Positions 44,601 to 48,827 of a stretch of 64,000 nt of DNA are shown piece by piece. This stretch comes from Gibbula magus (lineage: Eukaryota > Mollusca > Gastropoda > Trochida > Trochidae): the NCBI GenBank assembly GCA_936450465.1, contig OW388305.1, forward strand, positions 39,317,187 through 39,381,186. The letters run 5' to 3'. The first letter of the stretch is position 1. Each line of letters opens with the position of its first letter. The position numbers and the translations under genes were made by a program. The notes under the pieces were generated by a model. That model was not told the origin of the DNA. It made no database searches and saw only the letters and a program-made list of their open reading frames with translations.

Positions 44601-46830
44601 AGAGATGTATGATTGTCGTCTCTGAGAGAGATTCGTAATAGTCCGACTTGAGGTGGTTTATCACAACCACCAAGTCCCATTTGAGCACGGATATGTCAAT
44701 ACCAGGCTCCCGCTTTGGGAGAACAGACATAATCGCGGCCAAGAAGGTGTTGATGGAGGAGGTCTTGCGACTTGGGGAACCGTGACTGACAGCATCTCGA
44801 ACCCCTTGTGCTCGCAGAACGCTTCGAAGGAGTTCCACTGGAAGTCGTAGAGCTTCCTGGTTGATTCCCTTTGTGATGTAGCAATGGTATGGGCAACCGC
44901 CTCCGAAAAGCCGGTGTGCCTCAGTCCCTTTTCAAGACAAGGCAAGCGTGAAGACGCAGAACCTGAGGGTTTTCGTGTACACGTCAGCTTAGCATGCTCC
45001 TTAGAAAGTCCCATCTGAACGGAAGCGGAACCGGTTCCTGTCCGTATAGCCTCCTTAGAGGCACATACCATGCCCTTGCCGGCAAGTCCAGGGCTATGAG
45101 GAGAAGGCGTAGTCCCGGATGGTCTGTATCTTGGCCACTACCTGAGTCAGTATTGCCAGATGTGGAAAAGCTTATGCATCCATCCCTTCCCATTCTAAGG
45201 AAAGAGTGTCTAGGCTATAGGCCCCGGGTCGGGCACTGAAGACAACTAATGATTGAGACGAGTCGCAAAGAGGTCTACGTGCGGCCTTCCGAACTTAAGT
45301 CACAGCGTCTCGAAAACCCTTGGGTGCAACATCCACTCCGTTGCCGGAGGCTTCCCTTGGCGTCGAGACTGTGCACTACGCGAAACAGCTCTATCACCAG
45401 CTGCATAATGGAGTCTGCCCTGGTCGACCCCTGCTTGTTGATTGCTTGCGGAGAGCCCTGACCAAATTGTCTTCTATTCTCACCATCATTTCCCACGTGA
45501 CAAGGGCCTTGTACTGGATGGTGTCCAGATGCACGCCTAGGAAGGTGAGCGACGTTGCAAGTCTGACTTATCCAAGTTTATCAGCCAACCAAGGTGTCTG
45601 GACAACCGAATTACGAAGTCCTGTTGGGCTTTGAAAACAGACAGGGAGTGATGATGACCGAACCCATCATCCAGGTACATCGCGAACTGCATGCCGTGAC
45701 TGTGCAGGAAGATCTGGAGGTGTGATGGTGACAACGATTGTGCTGATGACTCTGACGAGCTCAACTGCCGTAATTTTAAAGGAAAACAAGTTAATGGATT
45801 GACAACTACTTTATTGCGGTTCTACATGTATCTAAAAGAAGTCCTGTAAGTCTCATTGGCCGAACTGGCACCATTGGTTGTTGTAAATTTGCTCATGTAC
45901 ACCAACTCTGAGAAATCCATAGTTCATTTCTTTTTTGACTGGTAAATGGACTGCGAAGATAAGAAAGCTAAAATTGAAATTATGAAATTTTGAATAATAC
46001 TTTGAAATCTCTAGAAATTGAATTAAAAAAATAACTAAACAGTAAGGGCTTATAGACAACCTTTCGGAGAAAAGAACAAGCTGTACAGAGAAAATTTGAC
46101 GCAATTAAATCTTCAGAGATGGATCACTCCCTATCATGACCCTTCTGCAAGTCAAAGTACTGACAAGTAAGACTTTTGATACCTTTGTTACAAGATGCGT
46201 ATATTGATACAATGTATCTATTTATCCTCTTCCAGCCACACAGTCGGGAGTAGTGTGTCGCGCCGATGAGTACACATGTTTAACCGGGGACCAGTGTACC
46301 CGGGCCAGTTACCAATGTGATGGTGACATTGATTGCCCGGATGGCTCCGATGAAATCGGTTGTTGTAAGTCAAAAACTCTTTTGGAAATTTTAGCTCATC
46401 AAACGTAAGGTTCTGGACCTTCTTTCACAAAACAACCTTTTCTAAGGTTAACCGTAACTCCAATTTTTCAACATTGTACTAATGTTACCATAGCAATTGC
46501 CGACCCCCTAAGTGCCTTCTGAAATGAGGCTCAGATCCGCCTAACATATGGATGTGACCCCTTAAATCTACTAATGATTTCTTAAAAGCTATAATTTCAG
46601 GTTTAGTATTGCATGGCCATCATCCAAATGCTTATCATTGAATATACTATTTAACAAAATTGTTCCTAACATCCCCACCGACAGAGGAGTAGTTGTCACC
46701 TCCAGCGACGGCCGCGGCAAACTGACGATCAACCAAGTTATCCCAGAAGACTCCGGGGCATACACATGCGAAGCTCTCAACAACCAGGGATCAATCTTTG
46801 CTGTACCTAATGTTATCATCATTGTCAGAA
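2336..46830 (+). CDS. Perlecan-like basement-membrane proteoglycan core protein (26 exons, 3' incomplete)
   Basis: This secreted extracellular matrix protein is assembled from 26 exons with consensus GT/AG sites and matching phases at all junctions except 25/26. The order is signal peptide, helical region, Ser/Thr linker, Ig, Ig, LE-L4-LE module, a second LE-L4-LE module, LDLa and half an Ig. Laminin IV-A (L4) inserted in laminin EGF, together with LDLa and Ig of the type found next to each other in perlecan domain II, identifies the perlecan (HSPG2/trol/unc-52) family. No SEA domain or SGD heparan-sulfate cluster is seen in the N-terminal exons. Vertebrate perlecan places LDLa and Ig before the L4 region; here they follow it. 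Exon 21 carries a +1 frame break in a repeat, and joining exon 25 directly to exon 26 fails. It could be a lineage-specific perlecan paralogue, an N-terminally extended perlecan, a decaying copy or a local misassembly. Family call strong; intactness uncertain. Confidence 0.85.
2662..3716 (+). other. Intron 1
   Basis: GT-AG intron, AT-rich. No coding or clear repeat structure seen. Confidence 0.55.
3717..3925 (+). CDS. Exon 2: coiled-coil and Ser/Thr-rich linker
   Basis: The acceptor TGCTAG precedes 3717 and a donor GTTTGT follows 3925. The exon begins with a Cys-Pro (CPTSL), continues with a short heptad-like helix ([15 protein letters not shown]) and ends in a Ser/Thr/Pro-rich stretch suited to O-glycosylation. 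It enters at phase 2 and leaves at phase 1, matching both neighbours. Together with exon 1 it could be an oligomerisation domain; that is inference. Confidence 0.65.
3926..5073 (+). other. Intron 2
   Basis: GT-AG intron without recognisable genes. Its last ~100 bases (from AACTCTTTCCC near 4981) recur in intron 3 near 5980, showing that the Ig duplication carried upstream intron sequence with it. Confidence 0.6.
5074..5343 (+). CDS. Exon 3: immunoglobulin domain 1
   Basis: A 270-base phase 1-1 exon encodes one complete Ig domain. The two disulphide cysteines are in LQCQVNG and [10 protein letters not shown], the core tryptophan is in VVWSRLDD, and the DxGxYxC signature appears as DGGRYVC. 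The acceptor is TGTTCCAG and the donor GTACGA. It is almost identical to exon 4, and the upstream intron ends (GGCATGTTCCAG) are also shared, so the two arose by a recent tandem duplication. Confidence 0.9.
6165..6434 (+). CDS. Exon 4: immunoglobulin domain 2, core Trp changed to Leu
   Basis: A tandem copy of exon 3 with the same length (270 bases), phase and flanking acceptor. Both cysteines and the DGGRYVC signature remain, but the invariant core tryptophan codon TGG is TTG here (VVLSRLDD), a single-base change that should weaken the Ig core. The frame stays open. Other differences from exon 3 are few, consistent with a young duplication. Confidence 0.88.
6778..7183 (+). repeat. Tandem intronic duplication in intron 4
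   Basis: Two diverged copies of a ~200-base AT-rich unit (about 6778-6985 and 7008-7183). They share AATACTATTTTAAT, AGATCCAAATATAATGTC and an end CCAATCTTGCAG followed by TTAATAATT. Each copy therefore presents a polypyrimidine-AG like a 3' splice site, upstream of the real exon 5 acceptor. Confidence 0.75.
7210..7283 (+). CDS. Exon 5: start of laminin EGF repeat
   Basis: The acceptor TATCCTAG and donor GTGAGC bound a 74-base exon entering at phase 1 and leaving at phase 0. It encodes the first part of a laminin-type EGF repeat (VCDPRGS...RCRCR) and opens the first LE-L4 module; exon 16 is its counterpart in the second module. Confidence 0.85.
7284..8176 (+). other. Intron 5
   Basis: GT-AG intron, AT-rich. 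Nothing else recognised. Confidence 0.5.
8177..8317 (+). CDS. Exon 6: laminin EGF end and start of the L4-interrupted LE
   Basis: A 47-codon phase 0-0 exon. It supplies the remaining cysteines of one LE repeat ([19 protein letters not shown]) and the start of the next LE repeat, which is interrupted by laminin IV-A after NRAQ. Exon 17 has the same length and layout. N-glycosylation sequons NVT and NST are present. Confidence 0.9.
8601..8783 (+). CDS. Exon 7: laminin IV-A (L4) domain, part 1
   Basis: A 61-codon phase 0-0 exon with acceptor GTCCCCAG and donor GTAAGG. It encodes the first part of L4, ending in the family-typical tract [13 protein letters not shown]. It aligns with exon 18 ([13 protein letters not shown]). 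Confidence 0.9.
9245..9343 (+). CDS. Exon 8: laminin IV-A domain, part 2
   Basis: A 33-codon phase 0-0 exon with acceptor GTTGCAG. It starts with the L4 hallmark [14 protein letters not shown], a beta strand directly after the GNK of exon 7. The donor is GTACGT. Exon 19 is the counterpart. Confidence 0.88.
9748..10434 (+). pseudogene. piggyBac-like (PGBD) transposase relic
   Basis: A DDE transposase remnant of the piggyBac family in intron 8. An ATG at 9748 opens [20 protein letters not shown] with an acidic follow-up (DSDDDFF) broken by two stops. Near 10045-10125 the family tract [12 protein letters not shown] and, after a frame change, [16 protein letters not shown] is recognisable. After a large deletion of the catalytic core the C-terminal cysteine-rich zinc-binding tail remains (about 10305-10395: [23 protein letters not shown]). 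No TTAA-flanked ends were identified. It is non-functional. Confidence 0.85.
11102..11188 (+). CDS. Exon 9: laminin IV-A domain, part 3
   Basis: A 29-codon phase 0-0 exon between GTTTCCAG and GTAAGC, encoding [16 protein letters not shown] followed by SFEIPLFE. It lies where exon 20 lies in module 2 ([10 protein letters not shown]...YVMRLRE). Confidence 0.82.
11600..11718 (+). CDS. Exon 10: laminin IV-A domain, part 4
   Basis: The acceptor ACCTGTAG and donor GTGAGT bound 119 bases, phase 0 to 2. It encodes [20 protein letters not shown] followed by [10 protein letters not shown], the L4 helix and strand that match [17 protein letters not shown] of exon 21. Confidence 0.87.
11719..13264 (+). 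other. Intron 10
   Basis: GT-AG intron. Several short open frames on both strands, none with a recognisable motif. Confidence 0.5.
13265..13376 (+). CDS. Exon 11: end of laminin IV-A and resumption of LE
   Basis: A 112-base exon, phase 2 to 0. It holds the last L4 strand ([10 protein letters not shown]) and then [16 protein letters not shown], where the interrupted laminin EGF repeat resumes. This tract is the reference for judging the damage in exon 21. Confidence 0.9.
13377..14568 (+). other. Intron 11
   Basis: AT-rich GT-AG intron, no coding or repeat structure recognised. Confidence 0.5.
14569..14682 (+). CDS. Exon 12: laminin EGF repeat segment
   Basis: A 38-codon phase 0-0 exon with acceptor CTTTCAG and donor GTAAGG. 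It encodes [10 protein letters not shown], then [20 protein letters not shown], the junction of two LE repeats, matching the distal part of exon 21 ([17 protein letters not shown]). Confidence 0.9.
15236..15665 (+). pseudogene. Tc1/mariner transposase relic
   Basis: The C-terminal half of a Tc1/mariner DDE transposase in intron 12. Readable pieces are [25 protein letters not shown] (the DNA-RPH catalytic tract), then a deletion removing the usual SPDLNPIEH region so that only [16 protein letters not shown] remains, followed by [18 protein letters not shown]. Stops precede 15365. It is truncated and inactive. Confidence 0.88.
15923..16050 (+). CDS. Exon 13: laminin EGF repeat segment
   Basis: A 128-base exon, phase 0 to 2. 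It contains [14 protein letters not shown] and GDYGDTLIG, the classic LE core, then CQKCPCPL. Exon 22 has the same length and phase. It sits about 260 bases after a mariner relic in the preceding intron. Confidence 0.9.
16051..17694 (+). other. Intron 13, proximal part
   Basis: AT-rich intronic sequence. No coding or repeat signal recognised before the duplicated segment at 17695. Confidence 0.45.
17695..17820 (+). pseudogene. Degenerate duplicate of intron 13 end and exon 14 start
   Basis: This stretch matches 18212-18420 in order: GGTTACCCAGTAAAT / GGTAACCCAGCGAAT, CATAGTGGTTGAGACAGTG / GTACAGTGGTTTGGGCAGTG, and TTCAGCCCGACGTGTATCATG / TTCAGCCCGACATGTATCTTG. The exon-like part loses similarity after about 25 bases and has no donor, so it is a dead partial exon copy. 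Confidence 0.7.
18397..18483 (+). CDS. Exon 14: laminin EGF repeat segment
   Basis: An 87-base phase 2-2 exon encoding [11 protein letters not shown] and [14 protein letters not shown]. The donor GTACGT follows GAGAC. A degenerate duplicate of the upstream intron and the exon start lies at 17695-17820. Confidence 0.85.
18847..18905 (+). CDS. Exon 15: laminin EGF repeat segment
   Basis: A 59-base exon, phase 2 to 1, encoding [19 protein letters not shown] between TGTACAG and GTAAGA. Its counterpart is exon 24 ([16 protein letters not shown]). Confidence 0.87.
19530..19609 (+). CDS. Exon 16: start of the second laminin EGF/L4 module
   Basis: An 80-base exon, phase 1 to 0, encoding [18 protein letters not shown] and a CQCK end. 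It resembles exon 5 in position and begins module 2. The following intron is nearly 11 kb and full of repeats. Confidence 0.87.
20045..20106 (+). repeat. Short tandem repeat, 14-bp unit
   Basis: Three perfect copies of CTCGTTGTTTTTAC in intron 16. Confidence 0.85.
20330..24605. mobile_element. Foldback-type element with ~0.5-kb inverted arms, non-coding
   Basis: The left arm (about 20330-20880) is the reverse complement of the right arm (about 24095-24605). Landmarks are GACATGTTACACTTTACAAG (right) against CTTGTAAAGTGTAACATGTC (left), GAGACTTGTATGGTTGAGAA, TCTAGAAATCGTCAAAG and AACTATGCAAGTC. The left arm holds a local ~33-bp duplication near 20677-20735; the right arm holds a 125-bp tandem duplication. 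The ~3.2-kb interior is very AT-rich with no supported gene. The size and long arms suggest a foldback or long-TIR non-autonomous DNA transposon. Host: intron 16. Confidence 0.75.
23969..24218 (+). repeat. 125-bp tandem duplication
   Basis: Two near-identical copies, starting near 23971 and 24096 (ATGCCCCATCTGG, GGTCTCGTTTTTTCGCAAAT, AACATCGGCAATGTTCGGG), differing at a few positions. The open frames across them are repeat products, not genes. The inner copy belongs to the right arm of the foldback element. Confidence 0.9.
24606..25375. repeat. Dispersed repeat family A, terminal hairpin at right end
   Basis: This segment carries the family landmarks ATGGCGGCTAAACCACGTGA, GCATCTTTTAAAACAAGT and GGTGCATGGGG. 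It ends near 25375 in a terminal inverted pair (AAGGATTCAGCC... GGTTGAATCCTT) preceded by CACGCCAATAACAAT. The same end occurs in the opposite orientation at 61613 and in this orientation at 60225-60290. No coding. Confidence 0.65.
25376..26250 (+). other. Intron 16, central gene-free stretch
   Basis: AT-rich, no gene or clear repeat seen. Confidence 0.4.
26250..26820. repeat. Tandem repeat with palindromic TTCGAAAA cores
   Basis: About four diverged units near 26254, 26360, 26570 and 26755. Each is built on an inverted motif of the form GTTCTTC-TTTTCGAAAAACGAAGAAC. The spacing is irregular (about 100-210 bases). Intermediate tracts such as AACTGGGATATGTTAG are shared. No coding. Confidence 0.7.
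27920..28270 (+). repeat. GACCTT-containing ~150-bp repeat array, 2 units
   Basis: Two units beginning near 27932 and 28084 share GCGATATCT / GCAATATCTCATGAACC, TTCAAATTTGGT, GACCTTATTTTCAAGGT and TGACCA. The array ends with GGCGGGGGACAATG. The same family and ending occur at 56660-57215. The open frames here are repeat products. Confidence 0.75.
28440..28910. mobile_element. Hairpin-forming MITE-like element
   Basis: Contains a perfect 29-bp inverted repeat, 28555-28583 against 28648-28676 with a 64-base loop. Pairing continues imperfectly inside the loop (CTGAATAT / GATATTCAG) and outside it. The flanks share TATATTTTGCC near 28487 and 28845, and the right part has several TGACGTCA-like sites. 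No coding capacity; element ends are not certain. Confidence 0.7.
30300..30370 (+). mobile_element. Possible LINE 3' end
   Basis: The tract ATGGGCCGAAGGCCTACAAC followed by GAAATAAAC resembles the short 3' ends of many mollusc LINEs (GGGCC hairpin, then a polyadenylation signal). No reverse transcriptase frame is readable upstream in 29000-30300. Confidence 0.35.
30590..30730 (+). CDS. Exon 17: laminin EGF end and start of the L4-interrupted LE
   Basis: A 47-codon phase 0-0 exon like exon 6, encoding [13 protein letters not shown] and [14 protein letters not shown] and ending REQ. Its donor GTAAATA is the first unit of a 32-bp tandem repeat, so several identical 5' splice-site-like sequences follow. 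Confidence 0.92.
30731..30986 (+). repeat. 32-bp minisatellite, 8 units, starting at the exon 17 donor
   Basis: Eight units of exactly 32 bases begin at 30731, 30763, 30795 and so on to 30955, each starting GTAAATATAC and ending ...GGTGAG or ...GATGAG. The first unit is the splice donor of exon 17. Two or three diverged units (33681-33750) lie near the end of the same intron, so the array was probably split by insertions. Confidence 0.93.
31421..32760 (-). mobile_element. LINE fragment (CR1/Jockey-like reverse transcriptase), decayed
   Basis: The right segment (32477-32740) reads as the reverse transcriptase palm: [17 protein letters not shown], then [20 protein letters not shown], with the catalytic box decayed to LLAEDSS. 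The left segment (31421-31960) reads as the C-terminal region ([30 protein letters not shown], a Cys-rich [17 protein letters not shown]). The middle is full of stops. 5' truncated, antisense to the host gene in intron 17. Confidence 0.85.
33487..33545 (+). ncRNA. tRNA-like / SINE head fragment
   Basis: CCTTGGTGTAGTGGTATGAG resembles a tRNA D-arm with a good A box (TGGTGTAGTGG) and a following anticodon-stem-like GCACTGGGTTTGG. No B box or acceptor pairing is visible, so it is a tRNA-derived SINE remnant at best. Confidence 0.35.
33844..34038 (+). CDS. Exon 18: second laminin IV-A domain, part 1
   Basis: A 65-codon phase 0-0 exon beginning [18 protein letters not shown] and ending [13 protein letters not shown], a clear perlecan/laminin L4 start. 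The acceptor is GTTTCAG and the donor GTAAGT. Confidence 0.93.
34321..35250 (+). mobile_element. Pearl/HINE-like non-autonomous element with internal ~170-bp repeats
   Basis: In intron 18. The left end has a hairpin (ATCCCACCGGTAT / ATACCGTGGGAT), then a GTCC microsatellite (about 34364-34408). Four to five units of ~160-172 bases follow, starting near 34417, 34588, 34759, 34918 and 35090 (GTTTCCGGAGCA, CCAAAACCGTTCATCA, CTGAAACTTTGCATGTGTATTACC). The right end is ACCGGTGGGATATGTCATC followed by the hairpin GTCATCTTCTGATGAC. GGGATAT-GTCATC is present at both ends. Tandem core, microsatellite and 3' hairpin fit the pearl/Helentron-derived class described in molluscs. Confidence 0.7.
35303..35398 (+). 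CDS. Exon 19: second laminin IV-A domain, part 2
   Basis: A 32-codon phase 0-0 exon encoding [20 protein letters not shown] and ending DVEII. The acceptor is CCATCAG and the donor GTAAGT. It is the clear counterpart of exon 8. Confidence 0.92.
35738..35821 (+). CDS. Exon 20: second laminin IV-A domain, part 3
   Basis: A 28-codon phase 0-0 exon encoding [19 protein letters not shown] and YVMRLRE. The following intron (35822-41638) contains a whole antisense LINE. Confidence 0.88.
36997..37690 (+). repeat. GACCTTG minisatellite array inserted in the LINE
   Basis: Five units with starts near 37001, 37148, 37291, 37443 and 37589 (period ~143-152). Each contains TTGACCTTGTGACCTTGACC, TTTAACCTTGGCCATAACTT and TTGGCATGTGCATACC-like tracts. 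It begins after a (TTA) microsatellite (36965-36990) and ends with CCGGGGGCATCCGTGTTTAA. LINE reading resumes at ~37692. The open frames across it are repeat products. Confidence 0.88.
37694..38815 (-). pseudogene. LINE reverse transcriptase, broken
   Basis: [20 protein letters not shown] and [20 protein letters not shown] (38815-38351) are the fingers/palm start. The catalytic FADD (codons 37989-38000, in [13 protein letters not shown]) lies in 38072-37845, followed by the thumb ([14 protein letters not shown]) in 37924-37694. Each piece is in a different frame. Confidence 0.88.
39020..40098 (-). pseudogene. LINE apurinic-type endonuclease, broken
   Basis: Three pieces in different frames: [13 protein letters not shown] (40098-39913), [14 protein letters not shown] (39808-39530) and [13 protein letters not shown] (39454-39020). 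The ET, GDFNAR and SDHAPI motifs are the hallmark residues of the exonuclease-endonuclease-phosphatase fold used by LINEs to nick target DNA. Stops and frameshifts separate the pieces. Confidence 0.88.
40147..40801 (-). pseudogene. LINE ORF1 (coiled coil plus RRM-like), frameshifted
   Basis: The N-terminal part is a Leu/Glu-rich coiled coil ([20 protein letters not shown] and following) leading to [15 protein letters not shown]. The frame then changes and continues with [20 protein letters not shown] and [11 protein letters not shown], the conserved C-terminal tract of L1-type ORF1 nucleic-acid-binding proteins. One frameshift lies near 40360-40380. Confidence 0.8.
41639..41987 (+). CDS. Exon 21: second L4 end plus LE segment, with an internal frame break
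   Basis: One exon covers what exons 10, 11 and 12 encode in module 1, so two introns are absent here. It starts [17 protein letters not shown], has GILIRATHH and [11 protein letters not shown], and reaches DEVEQ in frame. Four TGCATG units (41831-41854) then replace the expected CxCPxGYxG coding tract. After them the LE continues one base out of frame ([13 protein letters not shown] and [17 protein letters not shown]). Length is 349 bases where phase requires 348. The donor is GTTAGT. Either the allele is broken, an unusual splice repairs it, or the repeat is misassembled. Confidence 0.85.
41831..41854 (+). repeat. Hexanucleotide repeat inside exon 21
   Basis: Four perfect TGCATG units within a coding exon, at the position where the LE tract C-x-C-P-x-G-Y-x-G is expected. 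The net change relative to module 1 is one extra base. Confidence 0.95.
41988..42629 (+). other. Intron 21
   Basis: GT-AG intron without recognised features. Confidence 0.5.
42630..42757 (+). CDS. Exon 22: laminin EGF repeat segment
   Basis: A 128-base exon, phase 0 to 2, encoding [20 protein letters not shown] and CRPCPCPL. It has the same length, phases and cysteine layout as exon 13. The acceptor is TATCACAG and the donor GTGAGT. Confidence 0.93.
42991..43080 (+). CDS. Exon 23: laminin EGF repeat segment
   Basis: A 90-base phase 2-2 exon encoding [19 protein letters not shown] and GYTGRDC. It matches exon 14. The acceptor is ACTTTCAG and the donor GTAATT, a slightly weak site. Confidence 0.9.
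43460..43515 (+). CDS. Exon 24: laminin EGF repeat segment
   Basis: A 56-base exon, phase 2 to 1, encoding [18 protein letters not shown]. The acceptor is TTCTTCAG and the donor GTGAGT. In module 1 the next exon begins another LE repeat; here the next exon is an LDLa domain. Confidence 0.87.
44148..44161 (+). repeat. Poly-G run
   Basis: An uninterrupted run of about 14 G at the left margin of the DIRS-like element; length is prone to sequencing error. Confidence 0.9.
44200..45800 (-). mobile_element. DIRS-like tyrosine-recombinase retrotransposon fragment
   Basis: Antisense in intron 24. The right part (45764-45537) is a reverse transcriptase piece with the catalytic YLDD at 45666-45677, in [14 protein letters not shown] then [12 protein letters not shown]. 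The left part (45071-44219, several frames) is a DIRS-type tyrosine recombinase: [18 protein letters not shown], then [36 protein letters not shown] and [20 protein letters not shown]. The element lacks its 5' part and the catalytic C-terminal HxxR/Tyr region. The pairing of YLDD reverse transcriptase with a tyrosine recombinase is diagnostic for the DIRS order. Inactive. Confidence 0.88.
44661..45071 (-). pseudogene. DIRS tyrosine recombinase, N-terminal part
   Basis: Encodes the core-binding domain entry ([20 protein letters not shown]), which in this family starts the DNA-clamping helices. After residue ~100 the sense frame shifts (recombinase reading continues in 44581-44838 and then 44219-44547). 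Several frameshifts make it a pseudogene. Confidence 0.8.
46236..46364 (+). CDS. Exon 25: LDL-receptor class A domain
   Basis: A 129-base phase 1-1 exon between CTTCCAG and GTAAGT. It has six cysteines in the LDLa pattern ([23 protein letters not shown]) and the calcium-binding acidic tail DCPDGSDE. It resembles the last LDLa of perlecan domain II, which directly precedes the first Ig. It joins exon 24 in phase (G|CC, Ala). Confidence 0.93.
46685..46830 (+). CDS. Exon 26: C-terminal half of a perlecan domain-II-type Ig
   Basis: The sequence encodes [14 protein letters not shown], then [15 protein letters not shown] and a final strand ending IIIVR. This is the second half of an Ig (DSGAYTC, one disulphide Cys) of the kind that follows LDLa in perlecan. 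The donor GTGAGT leaves phase 1. A branch-point-like CCTAAC plus pyrimidine tract and CGACAG favours an acceptor at 46684, but this does not fit exon 25 in phase, and the half carrying the first Cys and Trp is not found upstream. The frame also stays open leftwards to about 46601. Confidence 0.75.
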
Positions 46831-48082
46831 GTGAGTGGATGATTTAGGAAACACCGGTTGATCAGCCGGTTAGCAAGGATCATCTAATTAGCAGCCCCGA
46901 CTCAGTCGGGAGAAAGACCAAGATTTGAAACTGTGGAGAAAGACCAATATTTGAAAATGTCGGGGCTGATATAAGTGTTTGTGCAGTTTTCGCCGTCGCC
47001 AGTGCGTTTTGTTTTCACTATAACTTTTTTCCATGAAGGTTTTAAGATGTTGACATGTTATCATTCAATTGAAAGTCAAGGTCACGAGTTCTGGAATTGA
47101 TAAAACAAAATATCCTTGAAAAGTACTTGAAAAGTGTTTTTTTGTTTTGTTTTTTTTGTTTGTTTGTTTTTGTTTTTTTTTGTCTTTGTCTTATTCTTTA
47201 TTCCATACTCCAAGGCAACAGTCTTATAGTACATAATCAATACACTTGAATATACATGAATATATATGGCTTATAAACACGAACCCACATTGCACTAATC
47301 TCTTATACTAGTAATTGTTGATAATCATGGCATTGTATATAAACATAGCAAGATTTTTAATTACATTCTGATTTTTACAGTTTAATAAAGATGAAAATTA
47401 ATTTGAAAGAGGATGTACATAATAGAATTCTTTAAGGTATTTTGTACGTAGATTATCATATAATGGACACACATGCAGAAAGTGTTCACTTTCTAATACG
47501 TTGATATTACATAATTTACATAATCTGTCTTCTCTTTTTATATTTAAATATCTGCCTTTTTCAATCCATAAGGCATGTGATACACATCGGAAACATGATA
47601 AGCTTATTCTAAATTGTCTTATAGTGACACATGATAATAATATTCAGAAGAAATATATGGTTTGAAAGCTGAATAATAATCACATTTGGTAGAGAGGGAG
47701 AGTTTATGAAGCCAGTTTTGTTGGTATATATCTTTTAACCTTTGCGTAAAGGAGTTTATAAATGTTGTCTGAAATTCAATATTTTGTTCAAACCATTTGT
47801 GATTAAAACCTGTTGAGAATAACAACTTTTTTAAATCCGTTACCCAGTTATTGTGTTCATTTTGGTCATATAAAATCATCATTTCATAACATTTTTTTGG
47901 TAAGCGGTACGCGGGCATACTTAAGATTCTCAGCCAGTTTATGATTACTTTAACTTGTGAATTAATTATAAGTGGAGACCTACCGCATTCTCCATATATC
48001 ATCTTTACCCCAAGAAATGTCTTACATGCCAATAATTGAACTTTCTCTATTTGGTCAAAATGACGATCGATATCCCCAAATT

Positions 48083-48827
48083 TCAGCCTTGTACAATAGA
48101 ATTGGACATATTTTTACATACAAAATTCTGAAAAAAATATGTTAAATTTAATTCTCCAAGTATTTTTAGATTTTTCAAAATGCCTATCAATATTTTCTGA
48201 GCTTGGATAGATGCATACTTGACATGCGTTGACCAGGACAGCTGGTTAGTAAAATAAACACCTAGGTACTTACATGAGGTTGTTGATTCTATTAGTTTGC
48301 CTTTAAAGTACCATTTTTCATGTCGAGATAATTTACCCCCTTTCTTGAAAGTAATTACTTTTGTTTTATTCATATTGACATTTAGAATGTTCACAATAAG
48401 TTTCCAATTCAGCAATTTGCCTCTGGAGACCTCCAACAGTACTTGGAATAAGAGCAATGTCGTCTGCAAATAATAAAAGGAAAATTTGGAAGACATCTTG
48501 ATGTAATTGGATACCATTCCTGCAATTATTTTCAATCTGCATAGCTAATTCATTTATAAAAAAGGAGAATAAAAAGGGGATTAGTACACAGCCCTGTCTA
48601 ACACCAATTTGTACTTTAAATGATTGTGATATTTCATTTCTGTTCCTAACAGTTGCTTTCACATTCTCATAGATATTGCTTAATAATTTGGTCATTTTAC
48701 TACTCAACCCACCTGCTTTTAATAAATCCAATAATTTATGTCTTTGAACAGAGTCAAAAGCTTTAGAGAAATCAACAAAAAGTGCGTTAAGTTTGCTCCC
48801 TTTAACATTAAGATACCTTTGGACCAC
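48083..48827 (-). pseudogene. LINE reverse transcriptase palm and thumb
   Basis: Contains LNALFVDFSKAFDSVQRHKL (palm motif A), VQIGVRQGCVLIPFLFSFFI (motif B) and LLLFADDIALI (motif C, FADD at 48459-48470). After a frame change come NMNKTKVITFKKGGK and STTSCKYLGVYFTNQLSWST. The reverse transcriptase is recognisable throughout but frameshifted near 48400. Confidence 0.9.

Noticed and set aside
44994..45634. Plus-strand frames over the DIRS-like region
   Set aside because: Shadows of the minus-strand recombinase and reverse transcriptase, which have recognisable motifs.
46601..46684. Upstream extension of the last Ig exon from an acceptor at 46600
   Set aside because: The frame is open, but the residues do not resemble the first half of an Ig (no conserved Cys and a poorly placed Trp), and the phase still does not fit exon 25.
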